Origin: Salmonella enterica subsp. diarizonae
Lineage (GTDB): Bacteria > Pseudomonadota > Gammaproteobacteria > Enterobacterales > Enterobacteriaceae
Direction: 5' to 3'
Length of the DNA: 64,000 nucleotides
Assembly (NCBI RefSeq): GCF_008692785.1
Contig: NZ_VXJV01000002.1
Span: forward strand, 1-64,000
Below the pieces are notes generated by a model. It was not told the origin of the DNA, ran no database searches, and worked only from the letters and a program-made list of their open reading frames with translations. A program made the position numbers and the translations under genes. This document shows, one piece after another, positions 9,704 to 18,189 of this stretch. Positions within the stretch are counted from its first letter, which is position 1. Each line of letters opens with the position of its first letter.

Positions 9704-10825
9704 ATGAATAACAAGTTTCTGTTCGCTCACTATTTGAGGGGAGGAGCCGCATTGTGTGTGCTATTTTCACATTACACAGCATCATTCTTTATTTCTAATG
9801 ACTTTATTTCATCTGTACTAAATATACCTAAGGCGAAAAATTTAAGCTTTCCAAGAATTATACTTGATTTTATTCCTGTCGAGTTTCCTGGCTTCCTTTC
9901 AATTTTTGGTGTCGCTACATTCTTTTTAATTAGTGGTTTTTTAATTCCAATTTCAATTGAAAAGTATACTGTAACGACTTTCCTTAAAAAAAGATTCTTT
10001 AGGCTATACCCAACATATTTTATTGTTTGTATCATTAATTTGTTTTTTGTATTCTTGGGGTTCTGCATTTTTCATTATTCAGGGAAAGACTATCACTACG
10101 GTTTAGACAAAATATTAAGTATTTTTAGTATGGGCCTTTCTCAGTATGTTAAAGATACTATATCAATGGATCCAGTAGCCTGGACTCTTGCGATTGAAGT
10201 ATTATTTTATTTATCTACGTTATTTTTTTTCAGGATATCCTTCCTCTTTAGAAGGAAAGAAAAGATATCATTGAGTGATGTGCTTTTGTTATCACTTATT
10301 TTAAGCGTATCAGTAGTCTGGTTATCTCATCATATTGATAAAGTTTCAGTTTTCTTGAAGGTTATAAATGTCGGATTTTTAATAAAAGCTATTTATTTAA
10401 CCACTTTTATGTTGGTTGGGACGACATTTTCTCTTTATGCGAGAGGGCGGATCGATATTAAAAGGTTAGTGTTTGCAGTTATACTTCAGTTTTATATGTT
10501 TGTATATATAACGATGCATCTTGCAGGACCTGCATTTTATATATCAACAGTAACTACATTTAGTTGGTTTGGTTTAGCGATTGTGGTATTTGCATTTTTA
10601 TATGCTATCAATGATAAAATATCATATAATAAAAGTCTGAAACTCTTAGGTGATATCAGTTATCCGCTTTATCTGTGTCACTCGTATGCTGGGTATTTTA
10701 TAATTGGAATGATGATAAATTTAAATATTCTCCCTAGATCTCTGGTTGTTTTTATGCCATTGCCCTTTGTGCTGATTTTGGCGTATTTTATTCATGCGAA
10801 AGTGGAAAATAAATTTGTTTCATAA
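9704..10825 (+). CDS. acyltransferase 3 family membrane protein (OafA/YrhL-like)
   Basis: 373 residues from the ATG at 9704; an upstream in-frame ATG at 9662 would add a leucine-rich extension and overlaps a palindrome. It has about ten hydrophobic segments. The N-terminal LRGGAALCVLFSHY carries the R-G...H pattern, with the catalytic-type His of acyltransferase-3 proteins, and the central DPVAWTLAIEVLFY matches the conserved W-L-x-E-x-x-F-Y region. These inner-membrane enzymes usually O-acetylate surface polysaccharide. This is the last gene of the glycan cluster, consistent with decoration of its product. Confidence 0.8.
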   Translation: MNNKFLFAHYLRGGAALCVLFSHYTASFFISNDFISSVLNIPKAKNLSFPRIILDFIPVEFPGFLSIFGVATFFLISGFLIPISIEKYTVTTFLKKRFFRLYPTYFIVCIINLFFVFLGFCIFHYSGKDYHYGLDKILSIFSMGLSQYVKDTISMDPVAWTLAIEVLFYLSTLFFFRISFLFRRKEKISLSDVLLLSLILSVSVVWLSHHIDKVSVFLKVINVGFLIKAIYLTTFMLVGTTFSLYARGRIDIKRLVFAVILQFYMFVYITMHLAGPAFYISTVTTFSWFGLAIVVFAFLYAINDKISYNKSLKLLGDISYPLYLCHSYAGYFIIGMMINLNILPRSLVVFMPLPFVLILAYFIHAKVENKFVS

Positions 10826-11015
10826 TAAATTGTAAATATCCCGTATAATTGAGTCATTCACATTTAGCGATCATCAGCATCATGACCTGACTAATCAGCT
10901 TGAGTAGGTTATCCCTCCCTCCTGCATTTTTATATAGAGCGTTCAATTTAAGTTATTTTCAGCTCAGCACCTTTGCGGATCTGGAGAGAAGAAATAATTC
11001 TATCAACGGAAGAAG
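10826..11015. other. AT-rich intergenic region, no gene seen
   Basis: It lies between the acyltransferase and a 37-residue ORF. I see no convincing promoter, repeat or RNA element. Confidence 0.3.
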
Positions 11016-11129
11016 ATGAATAATTATTACGCCAAATATAATCCTACAGAAGATACTCCTGAATATCACCTTAGAAAGTTGAACTTCCGTAAATTACTAT
11101 GTGGAAAAACCCATGATAAGCCACCATAA
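11016..11129 (+). CDS. 37-residue hypothetical, possibly a gene remnant
   Basis: The ATG at 11016 is preceded by GGAAG. The product is polar and basic (starts MNNYYAKYNPTED). I recognise no family. It could be an independent small protein or the surviving 5' end of a truncated gene next to the effector remnants. Support is only the open frame and a plausible ribosome site. Confidence 0.25.
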   Translation: MNNYYAKYNPTEDTPEYHLRKLNFRKLLCGKTHDKPP

Positions 11130-11185
11130 AGAGCTAAATTCTAACCCCATCATTACTGTGATTTGCCGGAGCGTAGCAAAAGGTA

Positions 11186-11332
11186 ATGGCGGTATTTTTT
11201 GTTTTAATTCCCATAATCCACGTAGTAGTGGCGGACATAGTTGCTTCGCGACATGTTTTTAAACGCCTGTTGGAAGGCGCTAAGCTGCTGAAATGTAGTG
11301 AGTCTGGCGACGCAATCATCAAAAACATGTAA
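11186..11332 (+). CDS. 48-residue putative small membrane protein
   Basis: The ATG at 11186 follows AAAGG. Residues 2 to about 18 are strongly hydrophobic (FFVLIPIIHVVVADIV) and are followed by a positively charged segment and a polar tail, the layout of single-span small membrane proteins. A strong intrinsic terminator begins 24 bases after the stop, which supports a real short transcription unit. No family recognised. Confidence 0.35.
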   Translation: MAVFFVLIPIIHVVVADIVASRHVFKRLLEGAKLLKCSESGDAIIKNM

Positions 11333-11355
11333 TTCAGAACCTGGGTTAAACAAGA

Positions 11356-11382
11356 ACGGGAGCCGGTGGGCTCCCGTTTTTT
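11356..11382 (+). terminator. intrinsic terminator
   Basis: Nine-base perfect stem ACGGGAGCC / GGCTCCCGT with a four-base loop and a T-run on the plus strand. It closes whatever is transcribed from about 11.0-11.33 kb. The SspH-type remnant on the opposite strand ends just beyond it. Confidence 0.75.
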
Positions 11383-11410
11383 ATGGTCTTCTTACCTGGC
11401 TGAGAACTCA

Positions 11411-12160
11411 CTATGCCCATTGTGGCTTCAAAAGATGTTCCTGGTCTGTTTTAGCCAGCACGCGTTCAGTCGCGGAGTTGAACAGGCGCAGGTTGAGCTC
11501 CCTCATCACTTTTACGCCAGCCGTTGCATCGACCGCGATATCATCACTTCTGTCTGGTAACCTCAGTTCATCGCTGACGCGGGCGATGAATTCCCCTGTC
11601 TCCACAATTCGGTTTTTCTCAGTGCTAATTTCAGTACAGATTTCTGGTGCTATCCGCTCAATGACTTTATGCCATGGTTCCCATAGTGTAAACCATTCCC
11701 GAAACTGTTTGTCTTCAGCCATTCGGACCAGATAGTTTCACTTATCCAACGAGGACAACAGCACCGTGTCGGAAATAGCGCTACCCGCCTGTGGATGAGC
11801 GATATCATAGCTATACATCATCGTGACCCCGTCCCATGTAATGGTATAATGGTTAGGTTCAATGATGAGTACTAACGCTTCTCGGCTGTCTGTATCCAGG
11901 ATACAAACCTGATTTAATCCCTCTGTGTGGCTCTGAATGTTGTCCATCAGCGCCGGAAAAGCCAATTCTCTCAGGCGGTTAAACGTACTGCTGATATTTT
12001 CTGGTACTATTGCTTGAGGGGGACAAAGTTCCATCAGGCAATTCCACGCTTCCGTCTGGTTTTCCTCAGAAAAAAACGTGCTAACTTTCCTCCGGCGACG
12101 GCGTTTCTGTGCTGGAGGGGAGGGGGAGCCCAGTTCTGATAGTAGAACGTAAGTTGTTTA
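11411..12160 (-). pseudogene. SspH/IpaH-type E3 ubiquitin ligase effector remnant
   Basis: Two pieces of one effector lie in order on the minus strand. About 12139-11738 encodes an N-terminal translocation domain resembling SspH2 (FFSEENQTEAWNCLMELC against FFCSTHQTEALECIWTIC), including CILDTDSREALVL. After a stop, 11722-11411 encodes the extreme C-terminus of a NEL ligase domain (FREWFTLWEPWHKVIERIAPE against SspH2 [21 protein letters not shown]). The leucine-rich repeats and the catalytic Cys region are deleted, and no start codon precedes the N-terminal frame. Non-functional. Confidence 0.75.
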
Positions 12161-12492
12161 TGTTAAACATAATTTCGTCTGCATTAAGTATAAAAAACAT
12201 ACTATGTCTTATACTTACGGCCTTTGTCTCTCAAAAAAAGACCTTTTTCTGGATCATTAGTACGGCGATGTGATTGCTGAATTTATGTATTGTAGTTAAT
12301 AACGGGGTAGCGGTTTTTTCCTGGATAACTCCCCACATTTTCCCCGTACAGAAAACAGGCGTAAAAAAGCCAACAATGTGTCTAATAACCCTAGATAACA
12401 CACGGCATTTAAAATCACTTGCAGCGTGCCGCATACTCTTCCCCAAAACCAAACACCGGGTTTTGATAATCAAAGAGTGGCAAAAGGATATT
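12161..12492. other. intergenic region between effector loci
   Basis: About 330 bases downstream of the SET-domain effector (minus strand) and upstream of the SspH-type remnant. A weak hairpin (CAAAACC ... GGTTTTG, 12444-12465) lies just after the effector stop. I see no gene. Confidence 0.3.
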
Positions 12493-15400
12493 TTATTCTC
12501 CTTCCGAAGAAGGCGGCTCCTCCTTTACCTGCGTTGGGCGTAGCGTTTCACCTGGCTCAAAATGCTGGTAGTCCGGCCCGTAATCAAACCACAGTTCATC
12601 CCCGGCGTGGACGTCGCGTGTGGTGAGGAAAAAGTTGATATTCTTCCCGACAAGCACCGCGCTGACGTTCTGTCTTACTTCTGCTTCCGCCGTCCGATGG
12701 GTAAATACCGGACTGTTAAGCAGGCTGAGGAGATTTCCCTGCGGGAAGCCGGATACAATGCGTTCCTGGCTTCGCGTGGCAAAATAATAATTACCGGCTT
12801 CCTTCCCATATTCTTTTTCGTATTCACACCGTACCTTTTCACTGTCCAGCAGGCGGCCGGAGTAGGGGCCCAGTACGGTAAATGCCGTCAGATCGGTTCG
12901 CGCGTAGACTGTACGCCCTCTGTAACCGTCGCTGTCATCAAGGGGAATAGCGACGGACATCATGGCATTCATTCGCGCATCATGACTTCCTTCATTTTGC
13001 AGAAACCAGCGAATATCCTGATTAATTCTGGCTTTTATCTGCCGGGGTAATGGGTTAAAAAGAGGCCCCCACCGTGTAACCTGTAAGGTTTCAATCCTGC
13101 CTTCCGCTTGCGCCATCACCGATATCGTCGGGTCACGCCAGTGCTGCAGAATGGGCAGGTTATTGTTTATCTGGTGTGTTTGCCAGGTCACGGCGTCTTC
13201 CTCTTTCTTGATCTGTTTTGCCGGCGGGGCTGAGATATCCTCTTTGGTCGAGGGAAGCGACCGTTTTTCCCCGCTGCGCTCCGGGAGGATACCCACGCTG
13301 GCGGTTATCTCATCGCTTGCGCCTGCGGACATCGATGTTTGTTGACTGTCACTCGTGACGGTAGCAGACAGCGACTGCTGCAGTCGCAATATGCCATTAT
13401 ACTTCAGTCCTGTGTTTGTCAGATAACCACTGGCGCTGCCGATGGCTATCCCCTGAGCCAGCGCCCACTTTATCCAGCCTCCCGCCTCGCGTTTCGCCTC
13501 CTGCGACATGTCCCGCCATGTCCGAATCTGTGCATTTGTAATAGGAGCGCCTCTTTCTCCGGGCGGTTTCAGTCGCTCTATACCAAAGAGGGTCAGCCCG
13601 CTGTTGGTCAGAAAGGTTTCGGCACTTCTGAAGGTTATTCCCCGTGCCTCCGCCCATCTTCTCCAGCCGCCTGTCTTTGTGCGCTCTTCCTGTGACATAT
13701 TAAACCACTCCAGGAGTTGCGCCTGGCTGATGGTCGAGCCCCTCTCTTCGGGTGGCTGCAGCCGTTTCCTGCCATGGTGGGTCAGTCCTGTGTTTGTCAG
13801 ATAGCTGCAGGCACTACTGATGGTTATCCCCTGAGCCTGTGCCCACTTTATGCAACCGCCTGCCTCGTTTTTTGCTTCCTGCGACAGCTCCTGCCACGCC
13901 AGAATCTGTGCATTTGTAATAGGCGTTCCTCTTTTTTCTGGCGGTAGCAGGCGCTCTATACCAAAAAGAGTCAGCCCGGTGTTGGTCAGAAAGTTTTCGG
14001 CACTTCTGATAGCTATCCCCTGCGTCTGAGCCCACTTTATTCGGCCGCCAGCCTCCTTTTTCGCTTCCTGCGGCAGATCCCGCCAGGCCTGAATTTGTGC
14101 ATTTGTAATAGGAGTCCCCCTTTCCTCGGGCGGCAGCAGACGAACTATACCAAAGGGAGTCAGTCCGGTGTTTGTCAGAAAGTTTCCGGCACTGCTGAGA
14201 GGTATCCCCTGTGTCTGCGCCCATGCTTTCCAGCCACCTGACTCAAGTTTTGTCTCCTGCGGTAGGTCTCGCCATGCCTGAATTTGTCTGTCCGTAATGG
14301 CGCGGCCCCTTTCTTCGGCGTGCTGCAATCGTTCCATGCCGCGGGGGGTCAGTCCGGTGTTTGTCAGATATTTTCTGGCACTGCTGGTTGTTATCCCCTG
14401 CGCCTGCGCCCACGTTATCCAGCCGCCTGCCTCGCTGTGTTCTTGCGCTGACATGTTAAGCCACGTCAGGAGCTGCGACTCAGTGATGGGAGCGACTTTA
14501 TCTCCGGAGGACCGTAACAGCTCCATGCCACGAGGGGTCAGCCCGGTATTTGTTAGATATTTTTTGGCGCTGGTGATAGAGATTTCCAGCGCCTGTGCCC
14601 ATTTAGTCCAGCCGCCTGCCTCGTGCTTCTTCTCCTGCGGCAGGTCCTTCCATGCCTGAATTTGGCGGTCCGTGATGGGGAGCCCTCTCTTTTCGGGAAG
14701 TTGCAGTCGTTCCATGCCGCGGGTAGTCAGCCCTGTGTTTGTCAGACAGCTCCTGGCGCTGCTGGTTGCTATTCCCTGCGTCTGTGCCCATGTTATCCAG
14801 CCGCCTGCTTTGTTGTGCTCTTCCTGTGACATGTTAAACCACGTCAGGAGTTGCGCCTTAGTGATGGGGGCCCCCCTCTCCTTAGGATGCTGTAGCCGTT
14901 CCATGCCATAGAATGTCAGTCCCATGTTTGTCAGATGTTTTCTGGCGCTGGTGATAGAGATCCCCTGGGCTTGTGCCCATGTTACCCAGCCGCCCGCCGC
15001 ACTGCGCGCCTCCTCAGAGAGGTCACGCCACGTCTGGATCTGGCCGACAGTGATAGGGCGGCCTCTCTCTTTGGGAGGGTGTAATCGCTCCCTGCCATAG
15101 GGGGTCAGCCCAGTGTTGGTCAGATAGAGTGCGGCACTTCCGAGAGTAACCCCCTGCGCCTGGGCCCATTTTCTCCAGCCGCCAGCGTCGCTTTTTGCCT
15201 CCTGCGGCAGGTCCAGCCATGTCTGTATCTGCGTACGTGTAATGGGGGGGCCTGTTGGGCCTCTTCCGGGGCTTTCTGTTGCCTCTGCTAACGGGGCTAC
15301 TGCTTCCTGAGGCTGCGCCGTGTGCCATTCCTGGTCGCTCAGGTGAAGTGTGACGGAGGGAAGGTCGCTGCTTTTACCGGAGGCTATCATGCAGATGGTT

Positions 15401-15669
15401 TCACCGGTACCGAGTATTCGCTCTGCGGTGAAGTTATCCTGCCGTCCCGGAGACGCCAGCGCCTTCAGTCTTAAAAAGTGCTTCAGCCTGTCCGGCAGCG
15501 ACGTTCCTTCATCCGGCTGATAAAAAACGTGAAAGCACAGTGCGGCCTCATCCTGAACGGGCAGTGAGAACCAGTCCCTGATGCTATTCCACATCCCGCT
15601 GAAGTCAGGGCAAGGGGCGCTGCTACCTGTCGGTGAGGAAAGATGAGTGACGGCCCCGATACCCCGCAT
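12493..15669 (-). CDS. putative type III effector: translocation domain + ten 63-residue HTH-like repeats + SET domain
   Basis: 1058 residues; the start is fixed by AGGAGG five bases upstream. Residues of about 25-120 (WNSIRDWFSL, then a QPDEGTSLPDRLKHFLRLKALA block) align with the N-terminal secretion and translocation domain shared by SspH1/2, SseI, SlrP and SifA. Residues 141-770 are ten near-perfect 63-residue repeats, each of the form PIT..QI..W.....E....GGW..WA...GI...SA..YLTNTGLT..G..RL. The linker carries a basic KQIKK (818-822) that could be nuclear-targeting. Residues 915-1034 are a SET-like methyltransferase domain (GPYSGRLL, NYYFA, SLLNSP, GDELWFDYG). LLNSP stands where NHSC is usual, so activity needs testing. 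A host histone or protein methylating nucleomodulin is my inference. Confidence 0.8.
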   Translation of the reverse strand: MRGIGAVTHLSSPTGSSAPCPDFSGMWNSIRDWFSLPVQDEAALCFHVFYQPDEGTSLPDRLKHFLRLKALASPGRQDNFTAERILGTGETICMIASGKSSDLPSVTLHLSDQEWHTAQPQEAVAPLAEATESPGRGPTGPPITRTQIQTWLDLPQEAKSDAGGWRKWAQAQGVTLGSAALYLTNTGLTPYGRERLHPPKERGRPITVGQIQTWRDLSEEARSAAGGWVTWAQAQGISITSARKHLTNMGLTFYGMERLQHPKERGAPITKAQLLTWFNMSQEEHNKAGGWITWAQTQGIATSSARSCLTNTGLTTRGMERLQLPEKRGLPITDRQIQAWKDLPQEKKHEAGGWTKWAQALEISITSAKKYLTNTGLTPRGMELLRSSGDKVAPITESQLLTWLNMSAQEHSEAGGWITWAQAQGITTSSARKYLTNTGLTPRGMERLQHAEERGRAITDRQIQAWRDLPQETKLESGGWKAWAQTQGIPLSSAGNFLTNTGLTPFGIVRLLPPEERGTPITNAQIQAWRDLPQEAKKEAGGRIKWAQTQGIAIRSAENFLTNTGLTLFGIERLLPPEKRGTPITNAQILAWQELSQEAKNEAGGCIKWAQAQGITISSACSYLTNTGLTHHGRKRLQPPEERGSTISQAQLLEWFNMSQEERTKTGGWRRWAEARGITFRSAETFLTNSGLTLFGIERLKPPGERGAPITNAQIRTWRDMSQEAKREAGGWIKWALAQGIAIGSASGYLTNTGLKYNGILRLQQSLSATVTSDSQQTSMSAGASDEITASVGILPERSGEKRSLPSTKEDISAPPAKQIKKEEDAVTWQTHQINNNLPILQHWRDPTISVMAQAEGRIETLQVTRWGPLFNPLPRQIKARINQDIRWFLQNEGSHDARMNAMMSVAIPLDDSDGYRGRTVYARTDLTAFTVLGPYSGRLLDSEKVRCEYEKEYGKEAGNYYFATRSQERIVSGFPQGNLLSLLNSPVFTHRTAEAEVRQNVSAVLVGKNINFFLTTRDVHAGDELWFDYGPDYQHFEPGETLRPTQVKEEPPSSEGE
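13360..15249 (-). repeat. ten tandem 189-bp (63-codon) repeats within the effector gene
   Basis: The repeats encode residues 141-770 with no length variation. Conserved positions are PIT (2-4), W11, GGW (23-25), WA (28-29), G33, SA (38-39), LTNTGL (43-48) and G52. The residues after SA (positions 40-41) read in order AL, RK, RS, KK, RK, GN, EN, CS, ET, SG. Positions 35-37 also vary. The WA...G....SA...L core reads like a helix-turn-helix. Repeat 10 is less regular at its end. Confidence 0.9.
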
Positions 15670-15914
15670 AGCGCCTCCTGGTGGTGCTTATCTGGTTTTA
15701 AGGTTAACAAGGGGACGCTACCATCGCTCATTATTTTTTGCTTTTAGATTATGACCATCAGATCTCATGTACTCCAGCCTGGTCGGTTATGCCAAAAAGG
15801 GGAGCCTCAGGTCGCTATTTGATATTCGCAGACGCTAATGATTTAAAAGTAGATTTATTCGTAATGAATAATCAATCGTTTAAGCCGTCGGGCTGAGTGG
15901 CCCGACGAACGTGT
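15670..15914. other. upstream region of the SET effector, duplicated near 20.9 kb
   Basis: No gene. The segment at about 15750-15825 is similar to about 20910-20985, which lies upstream of the decayed second copy, so the duplicated block included promoter DNA. An intact regulatory site cannot be assigned by eye. Confidence 0.45.
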
Positions 15915-16862
15915 TTAGAAGGTATATTTAAGACCGACAGTGGTCATAAAGTTATAATTTTCAATACCTGCGGTGTTTTTACTGTGTTCAGAGGTATTAT
16001 CGCTGCGGTCATAAACCGTAGTATCCCCTTTTTTGTTGGTGATGCGATTCCATGTTCCTTCAACATACACTTTCGCGTTAGGAGTAACATAATAACCCGC
16101 GTTTGCTGCAATAGAGTAGTAGTTCTGGTTTTTAACTTTACTACGGAAAGTGAGCGCCCTGGCATAGTGCTCATCGTTATCAGATGCCTTTACCCAACCG
16201 CTGTATTTAAATGCGCCGCTAAACTCAAAGTTATCGTAACGGTAGTTACCCGTAAGACCGATATAAGGCATTTTAAATTGTTGTTTATAGCCTATCCCTC
16301 TTTCTCCATCAGAGAATGCCCCAGTTTCATTCCGGAAACCGCCATTCTCGCTGTAAATATAGGTACCCCCGGTGGCATTGAAGCTGTAACGGCTTTCCTG
16401 GTAGCCAGCCATAAGACCAAGTCGATAGTCTGGCTCATTTAAAAACCAGCCTTTAACATTCAGATCGAATTCATTGGCGTAATTAAGACGTGTATTAGGA
16501 TGTCTACTTTCATCTGTCCATGTTCCGGCGTGATTGGCATCCTGCCAGTCCTTATCAACCATATTGGCTCCACGGCTGTCGATTGTACTCCATCCGGCAG
16601 CGCCGACAGATAACCATGGCATCAGATCCCAGTTGATTGCACCTTTAATAATTGCAGCGTTATTGTATTTCCAGTCAAGTTGGCTAACTTTCCGCCCGCC
16701 TTCTGCTGGGTCGTAAACGCGTTCTTTTGTTTTTCCACTTAGCGTTCCTAAACTGATATCCGTGCTTACCTTTTCAGGGGTAAGGAAATTGAATTCGGTT
16801 GAGGCTAAAGAGTTGAATGCCACAGGGGCGGTGAGAGCGATTCCCAGAAGTTTTAAACGCAT
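15915..16862 (-). CDS. OmpT-like omptin outer-membrane protease
   Basis: 315 residues from the ATG at 16862 (GGAG eight bases upstream); a longer frame to 16883 has no ribosome site. A signal peptide ends near NSLAS. The mature protein is a ten-strand barrel of omptin length. Catalytic residues of E. coli OmpT are present: the Asp pair in VDKDW and the Asp-His pair in NDEHY. The text is much closer to E. coli OmpT (SLGTLSGKTKERVYD, KVSQLDWKYNNAAIIKGAIN) than to Salmonella PgtE as I recall it. It probably cleaves cationic peptides and plasminogen at dibasic sites. Likely acquired horizontally. Confidence 0.9.
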   Translation of the reverse strand: MRLKLLGIALTAPVAFNSLASTEFNFLTPEKVSTDISLGTLSGKTKERVYDPAEGGRKVSQLDWKYNNAAIIKGAINWDLMPWLSVGAAGWSTIDSRGANMVDKDWQDANHAGTWTDESRHPNTRLNYANEFDLNVKGWFLNEPDYRLGLMAGYQESRYSFNATGGTYIYSENGGFRNETGAFSDGERGIGYKQQFKMPYIGLTGNYRYDNFEFSGAFKYSGWVKASDNDEHYARALTFRSKVKNQNYYSIAANAGYYVTPNAKVYVEGTWNRITNKKGDTTVYDRSDNTSEHSKNTAGIENYNFMTTVGLKYTF

Positions 16863-17355
16863 AAAGATGACTCCATTCGTCATAGTTAATTATCAGGTAG
16901 ATATTCTTTTTATCCAGATCAATTAGTCAATAATGGCTCACTGCTTTGTTTACCTTTTGTTTAATATTGGGGGTTGATTTACTGATGGACTATTATGTGT
17001 CAGGTATAACAATGGACAAAATGACCATGGGATGTCATACGGCGTGTCTTTTGCCATGGTGCATTATTCCTTCGTCGGCTCGTATATACATGATGAGCGA
17101 GGCGGAAATCGAACTTCTTAGTAGCGTTCGAGTGTGTGCAATGAGTGTCTAACGGCACTCTCCTGAGGATGATTTTCCTGACGGACATATATCAGAGTTT
17201 GCTGGCGTGACTCCCCATGTCACTCCTCGAGGGCCGGAACACGCGGATAATAAAAGCACAGAAATTAGAATAATATATTTCATTCAATTAATTCCTTTGT
17301 TTTAACTTATGGCTTTTGTTTTTTCTTCAGTAGCCCGCCAGCACGGGCTACAAGG
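16863..17355. other. intergenic region, possible coding debris
   Basis: No supported gene. A plus-strand open stretch at about 17154-17304 (reads SEFAGVTPHVTPRGPEHAD) lacks a start codon and may be a remnant of a neighbouring mobile segment. Confidence 0.3.
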
Positions 17356-17646
17356 TTAATTTGAACAATACACTCGGGCTTCAAGGGGCGTGTAAATTCC
17401 AAGAGTGACAAAACCTAATAGGCCGTTCACAAAGGTTTGCTGGGTTTCCGTACGCATCACTTTATCTGCGCCACCGCAGATTGCAGCGGCATCAACGGTT
17501 TTTTTCTGCCCCAGTCCTGAAATAAAGAAATGATGGGTGATAACCTTTTTGGGTGAGGCAACGGGTTCAGAACTCATTTTAAATGTTTGTTGAGCGCAAC
17601 CTGAGAGGAGAAGTACCAGCGCAAAAGCGGATACAGTCTTAATCAT
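17356..17646 (-). CDS. bor: Bor/Iss-family outer-membrane lipoprotein
   Basis: 96 residues with lipobox LLLSGC. The body carries the Bor signature ITHHFFISGLGQKKTVDAA, QQTFVNGLLGF and LGIYTPLEARVYC, close to lambda Bor and ColV Iss. Lambda-type Bor/Iss is a surface lipoprotein linked to serum resistance and is usually a lysogenic-conversion gene. GGAGG precedes the start. No phage structural genes are adjacent, so it is a prophage leftover kept within an envelope-defence cluster. Confidence 0.92.
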   Translation of the reverse strand: MIKTVSAFALVLLLSGCAQQTFKMSSEPVASPKKVITHHFFISGLGQKKTVDAAAICGGADKVMRTETQQTFVNGLLGFVTLGIYTPLEARVYCSN

Positions 17647-17844
17647 AAATTACCTCCATGGTAATAATGTCAATCGAGTCATTTTTAGTCTGTCCGTTTG
17701 TAACGGAAGGGGATTATATACAATTCTTTTATGATTGGAAATGATAATTTTTATCATTTGATTGAGGCCAGCATACGAGGGGCCCGGCTCAAGGGGCTGG
17801 GTATTCCTGTATTACCGGGAATGTCAGTTCAGGCACATAGCTCA

Positions 17845-18096
17845 TTATCGTATATGGCTACGGAGCATTGTGCAGAATGGGCATGAGCAACCAGGAACGG
17901 GGGAGGCGTCACACGTCCCAAGGATAGTTACCTGCGGTAGAGTGCCATGCTGACTGTAAAAGCTGCCCAGAATCTTACTTTCGAGAGCGTTAACTTTATC
18001 AGGAGTCGTGGATGTCACGTTGGGCGGCGCTTTGAACGCCAGGCAACTAAACGATGAGGCAGCCAATGATATGGCGAATATTTTTCTGATTTTCAT
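17845..18096 (-). CDS. small secreted Cys-containing protein (possibly PagK-related)
   Basis: 83 residues. The N-terminus (MKIRKIFAISLAASSFSCLA) is a clear signal peptide. The mature part holds SKILGSFYSQHGTLPQVT and a C-terminal cluster CDASPVPGCSCPFC. Its shape and tail remind me of the PagK/PagJ group of PhoP-associated secreted Salmonella proteins, but I cannot confirm the relation from memory. The start is placed by GGAGAA about 12 bases upstream, which is long. It sits between Bor and PliG on the same strand. Confidence 0.6.
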   Translation of the reverse strand: MKIRKIFAISLAASSFSCLAFKAPPNVTSTTPDKVNALESKILGSFYSQHGTLPQVTILGTCDASPVPGCSCPFCTMLRSHIR

Positions 18097-18189
18097 TTGA
18101 TGATCTTCTCCGCTTAATTTTGCACAATTGTCATCGGTATACCCGGTCGGAGCCAGGTTATGACGGGAGTGACGCCGCTGGATTCATGT

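Noticed and set aside
11134-11328. Minus-strand 64-codon frame overlapping the 48-residue ORF
   Set aside because: No ribosome site, and the plus-strand alternative is followed by a matching terminator.
13360-15249. Periodic repeat resembling a CRISPR or minisatellite array
   Set aside because: The period is 189 bp, a whole number of codons, inside one long open frame with protein-level conservation. There are no short spacers or cas genes.
12562-15731. Many open frames in other frames and on the plus strand across the SET effector
   Set aside because: They are shadows of the 189-bp repeat, which repeats in every frame. They lack ribosome sites and are explained by the 1058-codon gene.
17000-17188. 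Short frames between ompT-like and bor genes on both strands
   Set aside because: No ribosome site, no signal or domain features.
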